Shown: piece by piece, positions 11,196-25,305 of the stretch
Position numbering within the stretch: the first letter of the stretch is position 1
How the letters are laid out: the number at the start of each line of letters is the position of its first letter
Notes under the pieces: model-generated
The model's input: the letters and a program-made list of their open reading frames with translations, nothing else
Told to the model about the DNA's origin: nothing
Databases searched by the model: none
Program-made: the position numbers and the translations under genes
Assembly (NCBI GenBank): GCA_963556255.1
Contig: OY744608.1
Location: 34,644,599 to 34,708,598 of the forward strand
Source: Allolobophora icterica
Taxonomy: Eukaryota; Annelida; Clitellata; Crassiclitellata; Lumbricidae
Direction: 5' to 3'
Length of the DNA: 64,000 nt

Positions 11196-12430
11196 GTCCC
11201 TTTTCACTTGTCAGTGACATATTCTTTCAATACATTCACATTGCACATATTTTGAAATTATCACCATTGTCATCATCATTATTACTATTATCAAGGTTAT
11301 AGATAGATGCCTGACCCTTTTGATTTAGACAAAATGTTTCGCTCTTTGCAGTTGTCTGATATAAGTTGAGAACTACCATCACAGACAGTTTGGTTGATTA
11401 GCTTACATTTTTTCAAAATTTCTGACCATAGTTAACTCGGATGACCCACTAAAGCTCATTCGTACATACTACATTATCTATCTTTCCATATAATCAATTA
11501 TTTCACAAACGTTTTGTAAGATCAGTTGAGAAATGCATTTAAATTCTGATTTAATACAAGTACAATAATGGTGTTCTTAAATATTAGTAGTAGTATTGAT
11601 AGCAGGGTGGTGGTGGTAGCAGTGATAGGTAATAAGTAGTCATGAATATTTGAATAGAAGGACATTATGTTACAATGATACAATGCACCACTGATGAGCT
11701 TTTTTCTTGAAGTGGTGCTTTATGACTGTCGGATTACACAAGAGCGTACCCTTTGTTCCAACGTGCAGTTGCTTTGACTCTTCTGTCACTCCATATTCAG
11801 CCCTTCACATTCTGCATAGTATATTACAGATTCCTTAGTTAATATGTTGCTGACAATTTGTTTCAGGACCTGTGTGCTGAAACAGACTTCTGTCAAGTGT
11901 CACAGTGCTGGAGCTGAAATGACAGTTGAACTTTGGTTATGCTACGCATAGGTCGAAGTGGAGACTGGCATAGGATGAATCTGATGTGGCGAAAGATTAG
12001 TTTACTGCCGAGGAAGAGCCATTGTGAAGACCTACTTTGCATTTCATAGAAATCTTATTAGTTAACTTATCTGTATGGCGTTAATAATAATAACAATAAT
12101 AATAATAAAAATAAGACGATTTATATAGCGCCGTAGCACAGCTGAGGCTGAAGAAAATTGCGCTGTTAATGCAAGTCAGACCATCAGCCTGAAGTATTCG
12201 ACAGAGCAATACTGGCTCAAGGTAGTTCTGTGTTGGTCTCATCATAGATTGTTAGTTGTAGACAATTCATATTACACCTTTATGTGCTGTACATCAATAA
12301 AGCATGTAATATCGATGAGCCAATGCTACATATTTCATTTTCTGTGCTCATGTTTATATTCTGACAAGTGTTACATGGTGATAATATCAATACTTAAGTC
12401 AGACATTGTAACTATTTTTAATTTATTGTG
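11196..12430. other. Intronic DNA without gene
   Basis: Nothing is supported except an (ATA)n-rich patch near 12085-12110 followed by a 'TTATATAGCGCCG' repeat tail near 12120. Confidence 0.3.
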
Positions 12431-12438
12431 ACTGCACG

Positions 12439-12954
12439 CAGGCCCTTAGCCAGCCAGCCAACCGTCCTTTGGACGCCTGAAAATCATTTTGGATGGGCAT
12501 AAATTGTGTATGGACAAATGTGATATAATCTATATAATCCATTCCCCTTCATCTGTGTAGCAATGTTCCTTTTCCCACACAAGATACACATGTTATTAAG
12601 TGCCAATTACATGAGGTTGTTTCATGGTATTATTGGCAACTGATTTGACTATATAAAAACCTTATGAATAATTATAGGGGCTTGGATTGACAACAAGTAA
12701 AGGGACACATGATCAATGTCTGTTCCCAAGGCTACAATAATCAAACAAGGGAATTAAAAGTTACAATCTGAAGTTAATAGATTGTTGTTTGTATCATTGT
12801 TTGTAAAACAAAACTGTTAAATTGTGATCAAAACCCAAAAGGCATTCAGTGTAGGGACATTGCAGACTTTTGCAGTTGGACTCGTAAGGTCGCGGCATCG
12901 GGCGACTTCGATTGCTTTCGGACACCCTACTCTTTATTTCTGGCTAAGGGCCTG
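12439..12954. mobile_element. Non-autonomous hAT element, 516 bp
   Basis: Perfect terminal inverted repeats CAGGCCCTTAGCCAG and CTGGCTAAGGGCCTG are flanked by a perfect 8-bp duplication ACTGCACG (12431-12438, 12955-12962). There is no coding content. Confidence 0.92.
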
Positions 12955-13018
12955 ACTGCACGTTATGAACATCCTCACCAAATATTTGTGTTAACAAAAT
13001 AAAAAAAATACCAGTAAA

Positions 13019-13200
13019 GCAGTGATGGGTAATTAAGGTTTTGTATTTAATTACTTAGAATTAGCTCAGGGGTCGTAGCGGTCCTGTATTTCCTGTAATG
13101 TCCTGTATTTTTTTGCTTGTCCTGTAAAATCCTGTATTTTTGCAAAAGTGTCCTGTATTTCCTGTATTTTTGCAAAAGTCAGATTTCACGCTCTTTTTTT
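13019..13200. mobile_element. hAT-like left tips and CCTGTATTT short repeats
   Basis: CAGTGATGGGTAATTAAGG at about 13020 resembles the nested tip at 9212. CAGGGGTCGTAGCGGTCCTG near 13068 precedes repeats of TCCTGTATTT. I could not find matching right ends or target duplications. Confidence 0.3.
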
Positions 13201-13409
13201 GTCGCGAATACATGATATTTATAATTTGTTATTTTTATTATAGTTTGGGCATATAACTTATAATACCGAGTAGTATAAGTTACTACAGAGTAGTTGAAGT
13301 TAAGAATAATACCAGATGCCACCAAAGAAGTTGATCAAGGGATGTGCAAACTACAGGAAATGGCTAATAAGGAAACATCGTTGATTATGGAAGACTTAGC
13401 TATCATATT

Positions 13410-14640
13410 GATTGGGAAAAATTGGAAGGGGAAAGAGAAAGATAAGATATTCTTGGATTTTATTGATGCCAGCTACTTGTATATGCAACTGCATGTTTTG
13501 GAGCCAACCAGAGGACTTAGTGAAAACATCAGATAAAAATATGGTACAGAATGTAGGCCTAAGTGTGGGAGAGCATTTTAGCACTAGTGATCATCAGGTT
13601 ATCAGATGGGAATTAGTCATGGAGCAGACCCAGGAAGTCAAATCCTATGTGAAAAGACCCAACTTCTGAAGCAGATTATGAATTAGTGAGGAAAAGGTTG
13701 TGGGAAAAGATATGGTAAGTGAAATAAAGGGCATGGGAGTGAATGATGCTTGGAAGAAGTTTAGGAAAATTTTGAGGGAATGGTGAAAATGGATTAACGC
13801 AAGTAATGTTTACTAAGGAAAGTGTGGTGGAACAACTGAAAAGGGTAAAAGCTGACAAGAATCCAGGCATAGATGAACTCAATCCAAATTCTTGCATGAA
13901 GTGAGGGAAGAAATTGGAGAGGTATAAATAAACTTCAATAAATCAATGCAGGCTGGAGAAGTACCATGGGAATGGAGGGATGCACTCATAGTGCCATTGT
14001 TTAAATAGGGAATTAGAAGTGAACTAGGGAACTACAGACCAGTCAGTTTAACCAGTGTGGTGTGCCAGATCATGGAGAGACTTTTTAGGGATAATATAGC
14101 GGAATACCAAAGGCCGTTTATGTTTGACAAATCTGCTGGAGTTCTTTCAGGAGGTGTATGAGAGGATTGATGAGGGAAAACCAGTAGATATAATTTACCT
14201 ATATTTTACCAAGGCATTTGACAAAGTACCTCATGTAAGGCTGGCCAAAAAAGTTGCAGGCATGTGGGATTAGAGAGCAAGTATGAACATGGATTATCAG
14301 GTAGAAGACAAAAGGTAGGCATAGGAGATAAACACCATAGCTGGACGACAGTGCTAAGTGGAGTGCCACAAGGATCAGTGCTTGGGCCACTGCTGTTCGT
14401 ACTTGTTAATGACATAGACGATGGGATTTTATCGAAAATTTCTAAGTTTGCAGATGATACAAAACTATGTAGAGCAGTGGATGATGAAGAAGTGTAGATA
14501 CTGAGGGAGATCTAAGACAAATGTTCAGATGGTCACAGGACTGGCAAATGCTCTTTAATTTAAAAGTGATGGAGGAGCACAATTGGAATACTGCATCCAG
14601 GTATAGAATCCATAATAGCTATGAAGCTAATTAATTCGGT
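13410..14640 (+). pseudogene. CR1-type LINE ORF2 relic (endonuclease end to RT)
   Basis: In broken frames the order is LEPTRG and FSTSDHQVIRWEL (end of the APE endonuclease), then LGNYRPVSLTSVVCQIMERL, GKPVDIIYLYFTKAFDKVPH, VLSGVPQGSVLGPLLFVLVN and KFADDTKLCRAVD (reverse transcriptase palm, including the F-ADD box). Several stops and frameshifts separate the pieces. This is the CR1-type order of motifs. The 3' part after the ADD box is mostly lost. Confidence 0.85.
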
Positions 14641-15339
14641 ATGGGATTTTAACAGCTTTGGGTTTTGTGGGCAAGTGCTATATTAAGGGTCCTGATCAAT
14701 ATTAGGCCTACTGATTGACTTCATTTTATAGTTAAGAGTGTTAACATTTACTGTGATGGAGATGAAAGTATGTTATTGGAAGTTTACTGTGCAGTGACAC
14801 TGTTGTTGGACTGCAAATTTTTTATCACATAACTTAGTACCAAGTAATAAATGATTGATACATGTACTGCTGTAAAACCTTTGGTGTTACAGCTAGTTGT
14901 GTAAAACTCGGCGATGTGCGATAATAGCAGAAACCGTGGAGCAAATGCTCCACCCAAGAAATAGGGGAAAGATCTGTCAGTGTGTGTGCCACCATTTTAG
15001 GGGGAGGGGGAAGAGGGAGGAGGGAAAAGAAGGGGAAGTTGCTTCAATGACTTAGGGGGATAGACGCCCCTGGATACTAGTAACCAGTATACCACAAGAT
15101 GTTTATGCACTTAGATGTCATAGAAAAATGCTTCCAGTATAAGGTCCATCACATAAAATTTACACTTTTGTACATTTTGTTGTGTGATTATTGTGTCATG
15201 TTCCGTGTTTACTGTCAGCTTACCCATTGTTCAGTTGTGCGTCTGAAATTTGTAAGGTGGGATGTCAAATTAAAGTGGTATTCTATATATTGCATAGTAT
15301 GCACTATGCAGCCTGGGAAGAACTCCGAGAAATATTGGT
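14641..15339. other. Intronic DNA without gene
   Basis: No supported feature; an A/G-rich patch lies near 15000-15050. Confidence 0.3.
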
Positions 15340-16065
15340 AATCATTACTGTTATGTACTGTGATAAATGTGAATATCAACAAGTTCTGTGACGAATGTAG
15401 CCTACATTTGAAGCTGTCTATTTGATCTTGTACAACTAGACAGTTTGTTCTTACTGACTGACTGGAGTGATTAACGTTAAATTTCAAGGATTCTCTTCAG
15501 AATATGTACAGTTTTTAATAACAATTAATAAGTATCGTTATGTTATGGGATATTGATTGTGTTTATGATTCAGTTCTGTGAAGAACGTAGCCCACTTTTT
15601 GAAGCTGTCTATTTGATTGTGTACAAGTTACAACTAAACGATTTGTTCTTACTGATTCACTGAAGTGATTAATGATAAAATTCAAGGATTGCACAGTCTT
15701 CGGAATATGTACAGTTTTAATAACAATTAATAAGTATCGTTATGTACTGTGATAAATGTGAATATCAACTAAGTGTACTATTAATCTGTAATGTAAGGTC
15801 AGCTTTACGGGATATTGATTGTGTTTATGATTCAGTTCTGTGAAGAATGTAGCTTACTTTTGAAGCTATTTGATTGTGTACAAGTTACAACTAAACGATT
15901 TGTTCTTGCTGATTGACTGAAGTGATTAAAGATAAAATTCAAGGATTGCACAGTCTTCTCTTCAGAATATTATGTTTAGTTTTTAATAGCGATTTATAAG
16001 TATTTTTATGTACTGTGATAAATGTGAATATCAACTAAGTGTACTCTTAGTCTGTAACAGAAAGT
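15340..16065. repeat. Three imperfect tandem copies of a ~190-260-bp unit
   Basis: GTTCTGTGACGAATGTAGCC (15384), GTTCTGTGAAGAACGTAGCC (about 15574) and GTTCTGTGAAGAATGTAGCT (about 15834) start parallel blocks. They share TTTGTTCTTACTGATT, TTCAAGGATT and AATAAGTATCGTTATG segments. Indels make the period vary. Confidence 0.8.
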
Positions 16066-16259
16066 CAGTTTTGCCAATCAGCTGGTGGAAATGGAGGGAA
16101 ATGAGAATGAGAGGATGTCCTATAGATGGATGCTGCTGGACTGGATGATGTTGAGTGGATACAGTAAACTGTAGGAAGACCAGCATCGAGAGGAGTGGCG
16201 CCACTGGACGTTTGAACCTGACCGGGGCAGAGAACTTGGAAAGCAGTCGGTAAAGGCTG

Positions 16260-17337
16260 CACAACCATTCGCCGATGGTAACCACTGCTAAGGGCCAACA
16301 TTGACCCAATGTATAGAAGTTGGTAAACGAGTGGTTCGGCGTTGGCAATCGGTGGTAAATTGAAGGGTAAAGCTACATTGGGCCGTTGTTATTGGGCGAA
16401 CGTTGGACCGGATTTCAAAAGAACATTGGGCCAATATCGTATGTACGACCATTCACCAATGGTAACCACGACGTCGGGCCAACATTGACCCCTTGTTGTA
16501 TATAAGTCGGTAAAACAGCGGGTCGACGTTGGCAATCGGTTTTAAATTGGATGGTCAAGCTACGTTGGGCCGATGTTATTGGGCGAACGTTGGACCGAAT
16601 TTCAAAAGAACATTGAGCCGATATCGTATGTACGACCATTCGCCAATGGTAACCACGACGTCGGGCCATCATTGACCCAATGTCGTATATAAGGTGGTAA
16701 AACAGCGGGTTGACGTTGGCAATCGGTTTTAAATTGGAGGGTCAAGCTACGTTGGGCCGATGTTATTGGGCGAACGTTGGACCGGATTTCAAAAGAACAT
16801 TGGGCCGATGTCGTATGTACGATCATTCACCAATGGTAACCACGACGTCGGGCCATCATTGACCCAATGTCGTATATAAGGTGGTAAAACAGCGGGTCGA
16901 CGTTGGCAATCGGTTTTAAATTGGAGGGTCAAGCTACGTTGGGCCGATGTTATTGGGCGAACGTTGGACCGGATTTCAAAAGAACATTGGGCCGATATCG
17001 TATGTACGACCATTCGCCAATGGTAACCACGACGTCGGGCCAACATTGACCCCTTGTTGTATATAAGTCGGTAAAACAGCGGGTAGACGTTGGCAATCGG
17101 TTTTAAATTGGAGGGTCAAGCTACGTTGGGCCGATGTTATTGGGCGAACGTTGGACCGAATTTCAAAAACACATTGGGCCGACATCGGATGTACGACCAT
17201 TCGCCGATGGTAATCACGACGTTGGGCCAATGTTATTGGTCGAACATTGGGCCTGGTTTCAAAAAAACCGTTAGCCAATGTCGGGTGTACTAACATCGGG
17301 CCAACATTGACCCAATGTGTGTGTGCTGGCTGGGATG
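16260..17337. repeat. 187-bp tandem array with TTGG/CCAA palindromes (array 2)
   Basis: The block TATGTACGACCATTCGCCAA recurs at about 16439, 16626, 16813, 17000 and 17187, giving a 187-base period over about 5.5 copies. Each unit contains GGGCCGATGTTATTGGGCGA and AACGTTGGACCGGATTTCAA. The right end is ACCCAATGTGTGTGTGCTGG followed by CTGGGA and (TGTA)n; inverted, this matches the left end of array 1. Confidence 0.9.
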
Positions 17338-17523
17338 TATGTATGTATGTATGTATGTATGTATGTATGTATGTATGCATGCATCCATGCATGCATGCAT
17401 GCATGCATGTATGTATGTATGTATGTATGTATGCATGCATGCATGCATGCATGCATGCATGCATGCATGTATGTATGTATGTATGTATGTATGTATGTAT
17501 GTATGTATGTATGTATGTATATA
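17333..17523. repeat. (TGTA)n/(TGCA)n microsatellite
   Basis: Alternating blocks of TGTA and TGCA repeats next to the GCTGGCTGGGA end of array 2. It is the mirror arrangement of 1749-1888. Confidence 0.9.
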
Positions 17524-18139
17524 TGTACTTCATTTACTTTTCTTCCAGTTAGTTCTTTATTTTTATGACGAGCAATATTCCTTGTATTTAACCGTATTTT
17601 GCGACTATTTCTACACTACTTTAAGTTTAAAACCATAGGTCTATTTCATAATTTTCAGTAGAAATTTTCAGTAGCTTTTCACATTTTGGACAGATAAAGC
17701 TGCACATATATTATGGTTCTGTCATTTTTTACAAGTTATATCTATTGACTACTAAATTGCAAAGAGCAACGTTCCCTCTAAGCTGCGCGGCTGCGCGGCC
17801 GCGCAGCTCATTGGAAAATGCCGCGCAGCAGTTTCAAAATTCCGCGCACAAGTTTTGGTAGCAAATATATATGAGCTAAAGTTTTGTTTAACTTAAGGTA
17901 GGCCATTGAATTATTTAACCTACTTACTTATCTTTGTGTCAACGGAAGGCCAAGATCTGTGTGCGCCCGCAGAGGACTCAGAGAAGCATATCAGCCACAA
18001 CCGTTGGTCACAACCACGGATTTCTATTAATAGATCGGTGATCACACCTCCACATCCAGTGTCTGTCTGTATCAGTGTCTCTCATTAACTGGGACGTCTT
18101 GTGTTGACTCATAACCAGCAGACCAGCTTGGTGGGCCAG

Positions 18140-18275
18140 CCTATTGAGAGGGATGCTGATATCCCAAGGTTTTCTCCACTGAGTGGAAAGATCTTGCTGA
18201 TAGCCTACTGAGATTTGAGAGGGATGCTGGTACCCCAAGGTTTCTCCACTGAGTGGAAAGATCTTGCTGATAAGC
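18140..18275. repeat. ~70-bp tandem duplication inside the hAT
   Basis: GAGAGGGATGCTGATATCCC...CTTGCTGATA is followed by GAGAGGGATGCTGGTACCCC...CTTGCTGATA: two imperfect copies in tandem. Confidence 0.85.
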
Positions 18276-18499
18276 CTGATGCTGGTGAGCTGCCCACCCG
18301 CTATGCGGTTGCGCCGGCTAGCTAGCTTCCAACCGATGATGCCTTAATTACTATAATTAAGCCTCTGTGTCCATCAGATTATCCGTGTAGGATTCCACTG
18401 TGAAAGTTGCTACCGGTTTGATACAGCATAATATTTCTTTGTGACTAAAATTTGTAACCGATGTCGAAACGTAGAACGACCCAGACTGTATTAAACAGT

Positions 18500-19170
18500 T
18501 TTTCAAGAAAAAGTGTAGTTTTAAGTTTAAAACCGAATGGCTTAGTGAGCTGGTAGAAACAGAACTTCTAACGTGGGCAGAACACGGACGAACGAAACTG
18601 GGCGATGTCATTTATCGTGACAGCCCTGATGATGCCGTTTGTCAGTTGTGTCAACAAGCTCGTGCTGTTGGCGATTTCAGTACCGGGGAAAGCTGGGACG
18701 ATTGGAAAATGGATTAGGACCTACTTGAAGCGCCACCTTATTCAGAAAATTCATTTGGATTCGGTGTCTAAAATAAAATGCCAAAAATCCGGAGGCCTGC
18801 TAGCTGAAAGCGCTGAAGATCGAGGAAAAATAAATGAGTTTTCAAAGCGGAAGATTGCATGCTGACATCAATGAGGTAAGGTAAAGCTTTGATCGATAAC
18901 GTATTGCTGGCCATCTCTATGAATGTATCGTGATCTCACTGATCTCAGATTCATAATTTCTGAAAAATTCAAGTCCGGGTTAAAGAAGACATTCGACGAC
19001 GTAATCCATTTTGCACTCAACGATGAGCAATTTATCTTGTTGGCTCGTCTACTGGATGTGTGTGCAACGTTCCAGGCATCAAGTACAGACTGTGAACGCG
19101 GTTTTAGCCAATGAACGCCATCAAGACCAACTCTCGGAACCGTCTGGAAAGTGACCACTTGGACATGACT
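18500..19170 (+). pseudogene. hAT transposase: zinc-finger N-terminus joined to C-terminal block
   Basis: Near 18540-18720 one frame reads LGDVIYRDSPDDAVCQLCQQ and DDWKMD, then YLKRHLIQKIH in the next frame. This is a C-x2-C...H-x4-H zinc-finger arrangement typical of the N-terminus of one hAT group. At 18923-19170 another frame reads FASSTDCERGF-like residues (CATFQASSTDCERGFSQ) and then, after a one-base shift, MNAIKTNSRN-like and DHLDMT segments. This is the hAT dimerisation region. The DDE core between them is missing and several stops intervene. Confidence 0.75.
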
Positions 19171-19592
19171 TTGATGAGGATAGTCTTATCAAGGTTCTGG
19201 ATTGGAAGTCAATCTCGACAGAGTTTTTCAAATATGGTCATCGCAGAAGGATAGGCGGCAGAAACGTTAGCGTTTAGCATTATTTTGATGCTAGAATAAG
19301 AACTACATGTAGGCCTCTAGTTTATTTAATTTTTGCATTCGTAATCGTAGCATAATATTTTCATTGCGATAAAGTATGAAAACTATACGTAATTTATAAG
19401 CCATACATGTCTTTAATAAAAGACATTATTACAAACGTGCATGTAGGCCTACTATGTAGTCAGTGATTACAACTTAGAATTACAACCACAAATGTTTCTG
19501 AAAATGTGTTGCTCACGCGGAAATGAGGCTGCTCAAACACCCGCCAGTTCCGCGCACGCAGAAAAAAAATTTGAGGGAACGTTGGCAAAGAG

Positions 19593-20011
19593 ATGTTAAG
19601 TTTAGTCTGTTAAACTTATTTGCATTGTTCAACTGTTGTACTAAACCGTGTTCAACAGTTTTCGGTTAACGAAAAACCAAATGGATTCTTCCAGATGCCC
19701 AGATCCACGTAGATTTACTTGTATAACGTACGGGCAATGGAATCCGGGGCCAAGCCCCGGAACTTCCGGATGCTTTGAAATTTCGATCATTTTGTTGTTA
19801 ACAATCGAGCTTCACAGACCATTGGCAAAATCCTTGTCATTGGTCAATCGAAGTTCCAGGATATAAAAAAGCAAGAGGAGGAGGCTCCTCTTACCTCATA
19901 CTGGCGACGCTTGTGACCATATAATTATATAGCGCATTTTAAGCACCTCGCACACGCATTGTCTTCGTCAGTCTAACTGATGCTAAATCGTAATTGTTAT
20001 CTCGAGATTTC
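19593..20011. other. Intronic DNA with a 'tatagcgc' repeat tail
   Basis: A weak repeat tail (ATTATATAGCGCATTTTAAG) lies near 19920. There is no gene. Confidence 0.3.
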
Positions 20012-20110
20012 TACAGCGCCCTAAAAAGCGAAGTCGCGGGAACGAGTTTAATCACAGGCGCTTAGTCAAAACAAAATCGATAGGCAGCTAGGTTCAAAAT
20101 CGGTTCTAAG
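20012..20110. repeat. Dispersed repeat related to 4674-4775
   Basis: Contains ACAGCGCCCTAAAAAGCGAA and TCGATAGGCAGCTAGGTT. See the paired copy near 4674. Confidence 0.5.
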
Positions 20111-20299
20111 TGAAGATCCAAGGGATCATGCAGGCAGACAGTCAGACGGCTACGGTGATTGGTGTTTAGAATTGAAGCGGTGTGAGAGCTAAGGAGAAGA
20201 GGAGGGCTCAAGATAGGATTTGTCAAAGAGCAGGTTTGAGGTTTGTTTCAGGTTTGAGTGAAGACCTGTGGAGTGATTGCAATAGGTGAGGTTTTGGTG

Positions 20300-20930
20300 A
20301 GTTCGTAGCATGGCGCTTTAGAAGTTTGGAGATTACGATTACGATTACGATAAGATATTTGTCGTAATACTGGCGGAAGTTGTTCCATTTATCGTAATAC
20401 TGGCGGAAGTTTGTTCCAGAGAGGCGGAATAGTTATGGCTATATGGAGCGATTCGGAAATTTTAGTGATGAGGTTACGGAAGGGCGAAGCGTTAAGGCGG
20501 AACAGAGGCAAAGTGGTTGAACCGTGAACTGACGAAGATAAAAAAAGCTGGGAGGATTGAATTATGTTGTAGGTAAATGATAGGACTTTGTATTCTATTC
20601 GTTCAGATATTGTAAGCCAGTGGAGTGATTTGATGAAAGGAGCGATGTGGTGGTGTTTGGGGTTTTAGTGACGGCACGAGCGTAAGCATTCTGGATAGGT
20701 TGAAGAACTTGAAGGCGTTTTATTGTATCTTGTCAAAATTCAGGAAAAGCGAGTTACAATAGTCAAGCTTAGCATGGGCAGTAGATGCAGTTTTAAAGCC
20801 GAGCATAGGGCGGATTCTGCGGAGAGCGCGGATATGTATGAAAAAAGCACGGGAGAGATGAGTGATATGTTATGGGAAGCTAAGGTTTTGGTGGAAAATT
20901 ACACAAATTGCGGTCAGGAGAATCAATTTT
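20300..20930 (-). pseudogene. L2/CR1-like LINE RT C-terminus plus 3' tail
   Basis: Read on the minus strand, one frame gives RALRRIRPMLGFKTASTAH and AKLDYCNSLFLNFDKIQ. Shifted frames then give SLHWLTISERIEYKVLSFTY, SSQPFYLRQFTVQPL and PSVTSSLKFPNRSI. This is the C-terminal part of an L2/CR1-type ORF2. The frame is followed (toward lower coordinates) by (TCGTAA)n and ATCTCCAAACTTCTAAAGCG, which ties the dispersed repeats at 8605, 24147 and 49110 to this LINE's 3' end. Frameshifts make it a relic. Confidence 0.78.
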
Positions 20931-20939
20931 AAGGGAACT

Positions 20940-21755
20940 AGAGGAATCTGGAATTTTCTTGTGCTGGTTGCGAAGGCCTATAATTATTTGAATTCGGTTT
21001 TAGACGGATTGCTAAAGTCATTAAGAAAAAAGTTAATCGATTAACGAACAGTATAACTAGAAGATAAGTTCTAGAAGAGTCACCACTGGTGAGTTTCCGC
21101 AGACAGGTATGTCGTATGTCGTGTCGTGGCAACGGAAGTAGGCGGAGTCGGACACATCTGTACCCCGTATACACTATGTCGAACCACATCTGGAACTGGT
21201 CGTAGAGCGTCAATGGAGCTTTATAGTTTTTAAGCCGAAACCTCTTAAGAAGAACGAGGCCATGGTGGCGCGACAGATCTCGCCTCAAACATAAAAACAA
21301 CGGCAAAATAGAGAAATAACTATAAGAACGCATACTAGGTTATATTAGAAGTTTGAAAGAATGAAAATTATCAAACAAAATCCACAATATGTACAACAAA
21401 GTGTTCAAAAATAACTCGCCATATAGAGAAACAAGCGGCCACCTTGGACCCCCACGTGCACTCATATCTCGCGAAGACGCAATAATAGCAGTAATTGTGG
21501 TAGTAGTAGTTGTGGTATTACCGTATTAGTAGTGGTAGTAGCGGTAGTATATAGTATCGTGCAATACAAGTAGAACTGTAATTTTATAATGCCTTAATTC
21601 CTTACGTAGTTCAGAAGCGCACATTGAAGCCGGGCAACCATTAAAAGCCATAAGACAGTCTCGCTAACATGAATAGGTAGAGAATTCCAGATGGAGGCAC
21701 CAGCAACTGTCAATGAACGCCGGCCAAAGACAAGACGTGTACCAGGAACTATATA
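20940..21755. other. Intronic DNA without gene
   Basis: Contains short TAGTAGTGG-type runs near 21490-21550 but no supported gene. Confidence 0.3.
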
Positions 21756-24146
<2,391 letters not shown>

Positions 24147-24290
24147 AGTATCGTAATCGTAATCTCCGAACTTCTAAAGCGCCACTCGAAGGCCAAGCCC
24201 AGGTAACAGCCTATTCACGAGCGCTAAGTCAAATCAGAGGGGGTTTTCCAGAGAGTAGTCCAAAGGAAGTCCGAGTCCGGTTACCAGAAG
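24147..24290 (+). repeat. LINE 3'-UTR-type dispersed repeat
   Basis: TCGTAATCGTAATCTCCGAA, AAGCGCCACTCGAAGGCCAA and TATTCACGAGCGCTAAGTCA are shared with 8605-8736 and 49110-49205. Confidence 0.65.
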
Positions 24291-24492
24291 TATAATAGCC
24301 TATTTATATACTTATTTATATGTTTCATACGTATCATGAAATGATTGAAATCTAATAATGATAGTAGAGGGCATTGATGGCATTGATTAAGGTAAATGCT
24401 TTCTTTCATATATGACCTATGACCTAGGCTGGGATCTCAAACTCAAATCACTCCGACGACAAAATGAAAACCTATATACATGTATAGGCCTA

Positions 24493-25303
24493 CACTGTGT
24501 CCCGATGAAACGTAGACCCCAAGAGAAAGTGTCATAACTCGGTCAAAACGTTTAGCATTTGCCTGAAATTTTAAAAACAGCAACACTAGTCATATCACCA
24601 TCAAATTGTTACGCCGTTTGGAAATGTTGGTGAGTTTGTCAAGTTTATCAACGTTTCAGATCATGCAGTACTGAAAAGGGGAAATTTCCATGCATACACA
24701 TTTTTGACAAACGTTTAGGGGTCTACTTTTCATCGGGCGGCTACTTCACATTCAACAAGACAGTGCCTCTGCGCACCGAGCACGTGAGACCATTGATCTG
24801 CCGTCCCAGGAGACACCCGACTTCATATCCCCGCAGCTGTGGCCGCCCAACAGTCCAGACCTCAATCCAGTTGACTATCAAATCTTGAGTGTACTGGAGG
24901 AGCGCTTTTATCGTTCCCGCATTCGTGACGTTGATCACCTGATTGAAGAGTGGCAGCTGTTTGACCAGGTGATCATCGACCGGGCTATCAAACAGTGGCG
25001 TCCACATCTACGGTCGTGTGTCCGTGAAAAAGGAGGACATTTTGAACACCAGCTGTAGCTGAACTTCACCTCCTTATGGCTCTTGTACTCCTTATGGCTC
25101 TTGTATGTTGGAAATTTCTTCTTTTCAGTACTGCATCTCAAACGTTCATAAACTTGACAAACTCACTAACATTTCCAAACGGCGTAACCATTTGGTGGTA
25201 ATATGGCTACTGTTGTTGTTTTTAAAATTTTAGGCAAATGCTAAAGGTTTTGACCGAGTTATGACACTTTTTCTTGGGGTCTACTTTTCATCGGGACACA
25301 GTG
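24493..25303 (+). mobile_element. Mariner-type element with ~200-bp TIRs, 811 bp
   Basis: The element starts CACTGTGTCCCGATGAAACG and ends TTTTCATCGGGACACAGTG, flanked by TA on both sides (24491-24492, 25304-25305). The inverted repeats extend about 200 bases with scattered differences (AGTGTCATAACTCGGTCAAA; ACGCCGTTTGGAAATGTT). It contains the 3' half of a transposase ORF. An extra copy of the terminal GGGGTCTACTTTTCATCGGG sits at about 24719-24738, directly before the ORF piece, so a rearrangement replaced the 5' half. Confidence 0.92.
24741..25058 (+). pseudogene. Mariner-type transposase C-terminal fragment
   Basis: An open frame of about 105 codons, without a start codon, reads IQQDSASAHRARETIDLPSQ, WPPNSPDLNPVDYQILSVLE and ends GGHFEHQL then TAG. 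QQD-x-A-x-AH and WPPNSPDLNP-D-Y are the second and third catalytic-acid regions of a DD-D transposase of the Tc1/mariner superfamily. The first catalytic Asp and the DNA-binding domain are missing, so it is inactive. Confidence 0.88.
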
Positions 25304-25305
25304 TA

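Larger units (their letters stand above)
17767..19584 (+). mobile_element. hAT transposon, internally deleted, 1818 bp
   Basis: The termini CAACGTTCCCTC at the left and GAGGGAACGTTG at the right are perfect inverted repeats. They lie between perfect 8-bp duplications GCAAAGAG (17759-17766, 19585-19592). Subterminal regions share TGCGCGG/CCGCGCA words. The element keeps transposase N- and C-terminal pieces but no catalytic core. Confidence 0.93.

Noticed and set aside
16260..17337. Repeated 85-codon minus-strand ORFs that look like a gene family
   Set aside because: They are the same frame read through successive 187-bp satellite units.
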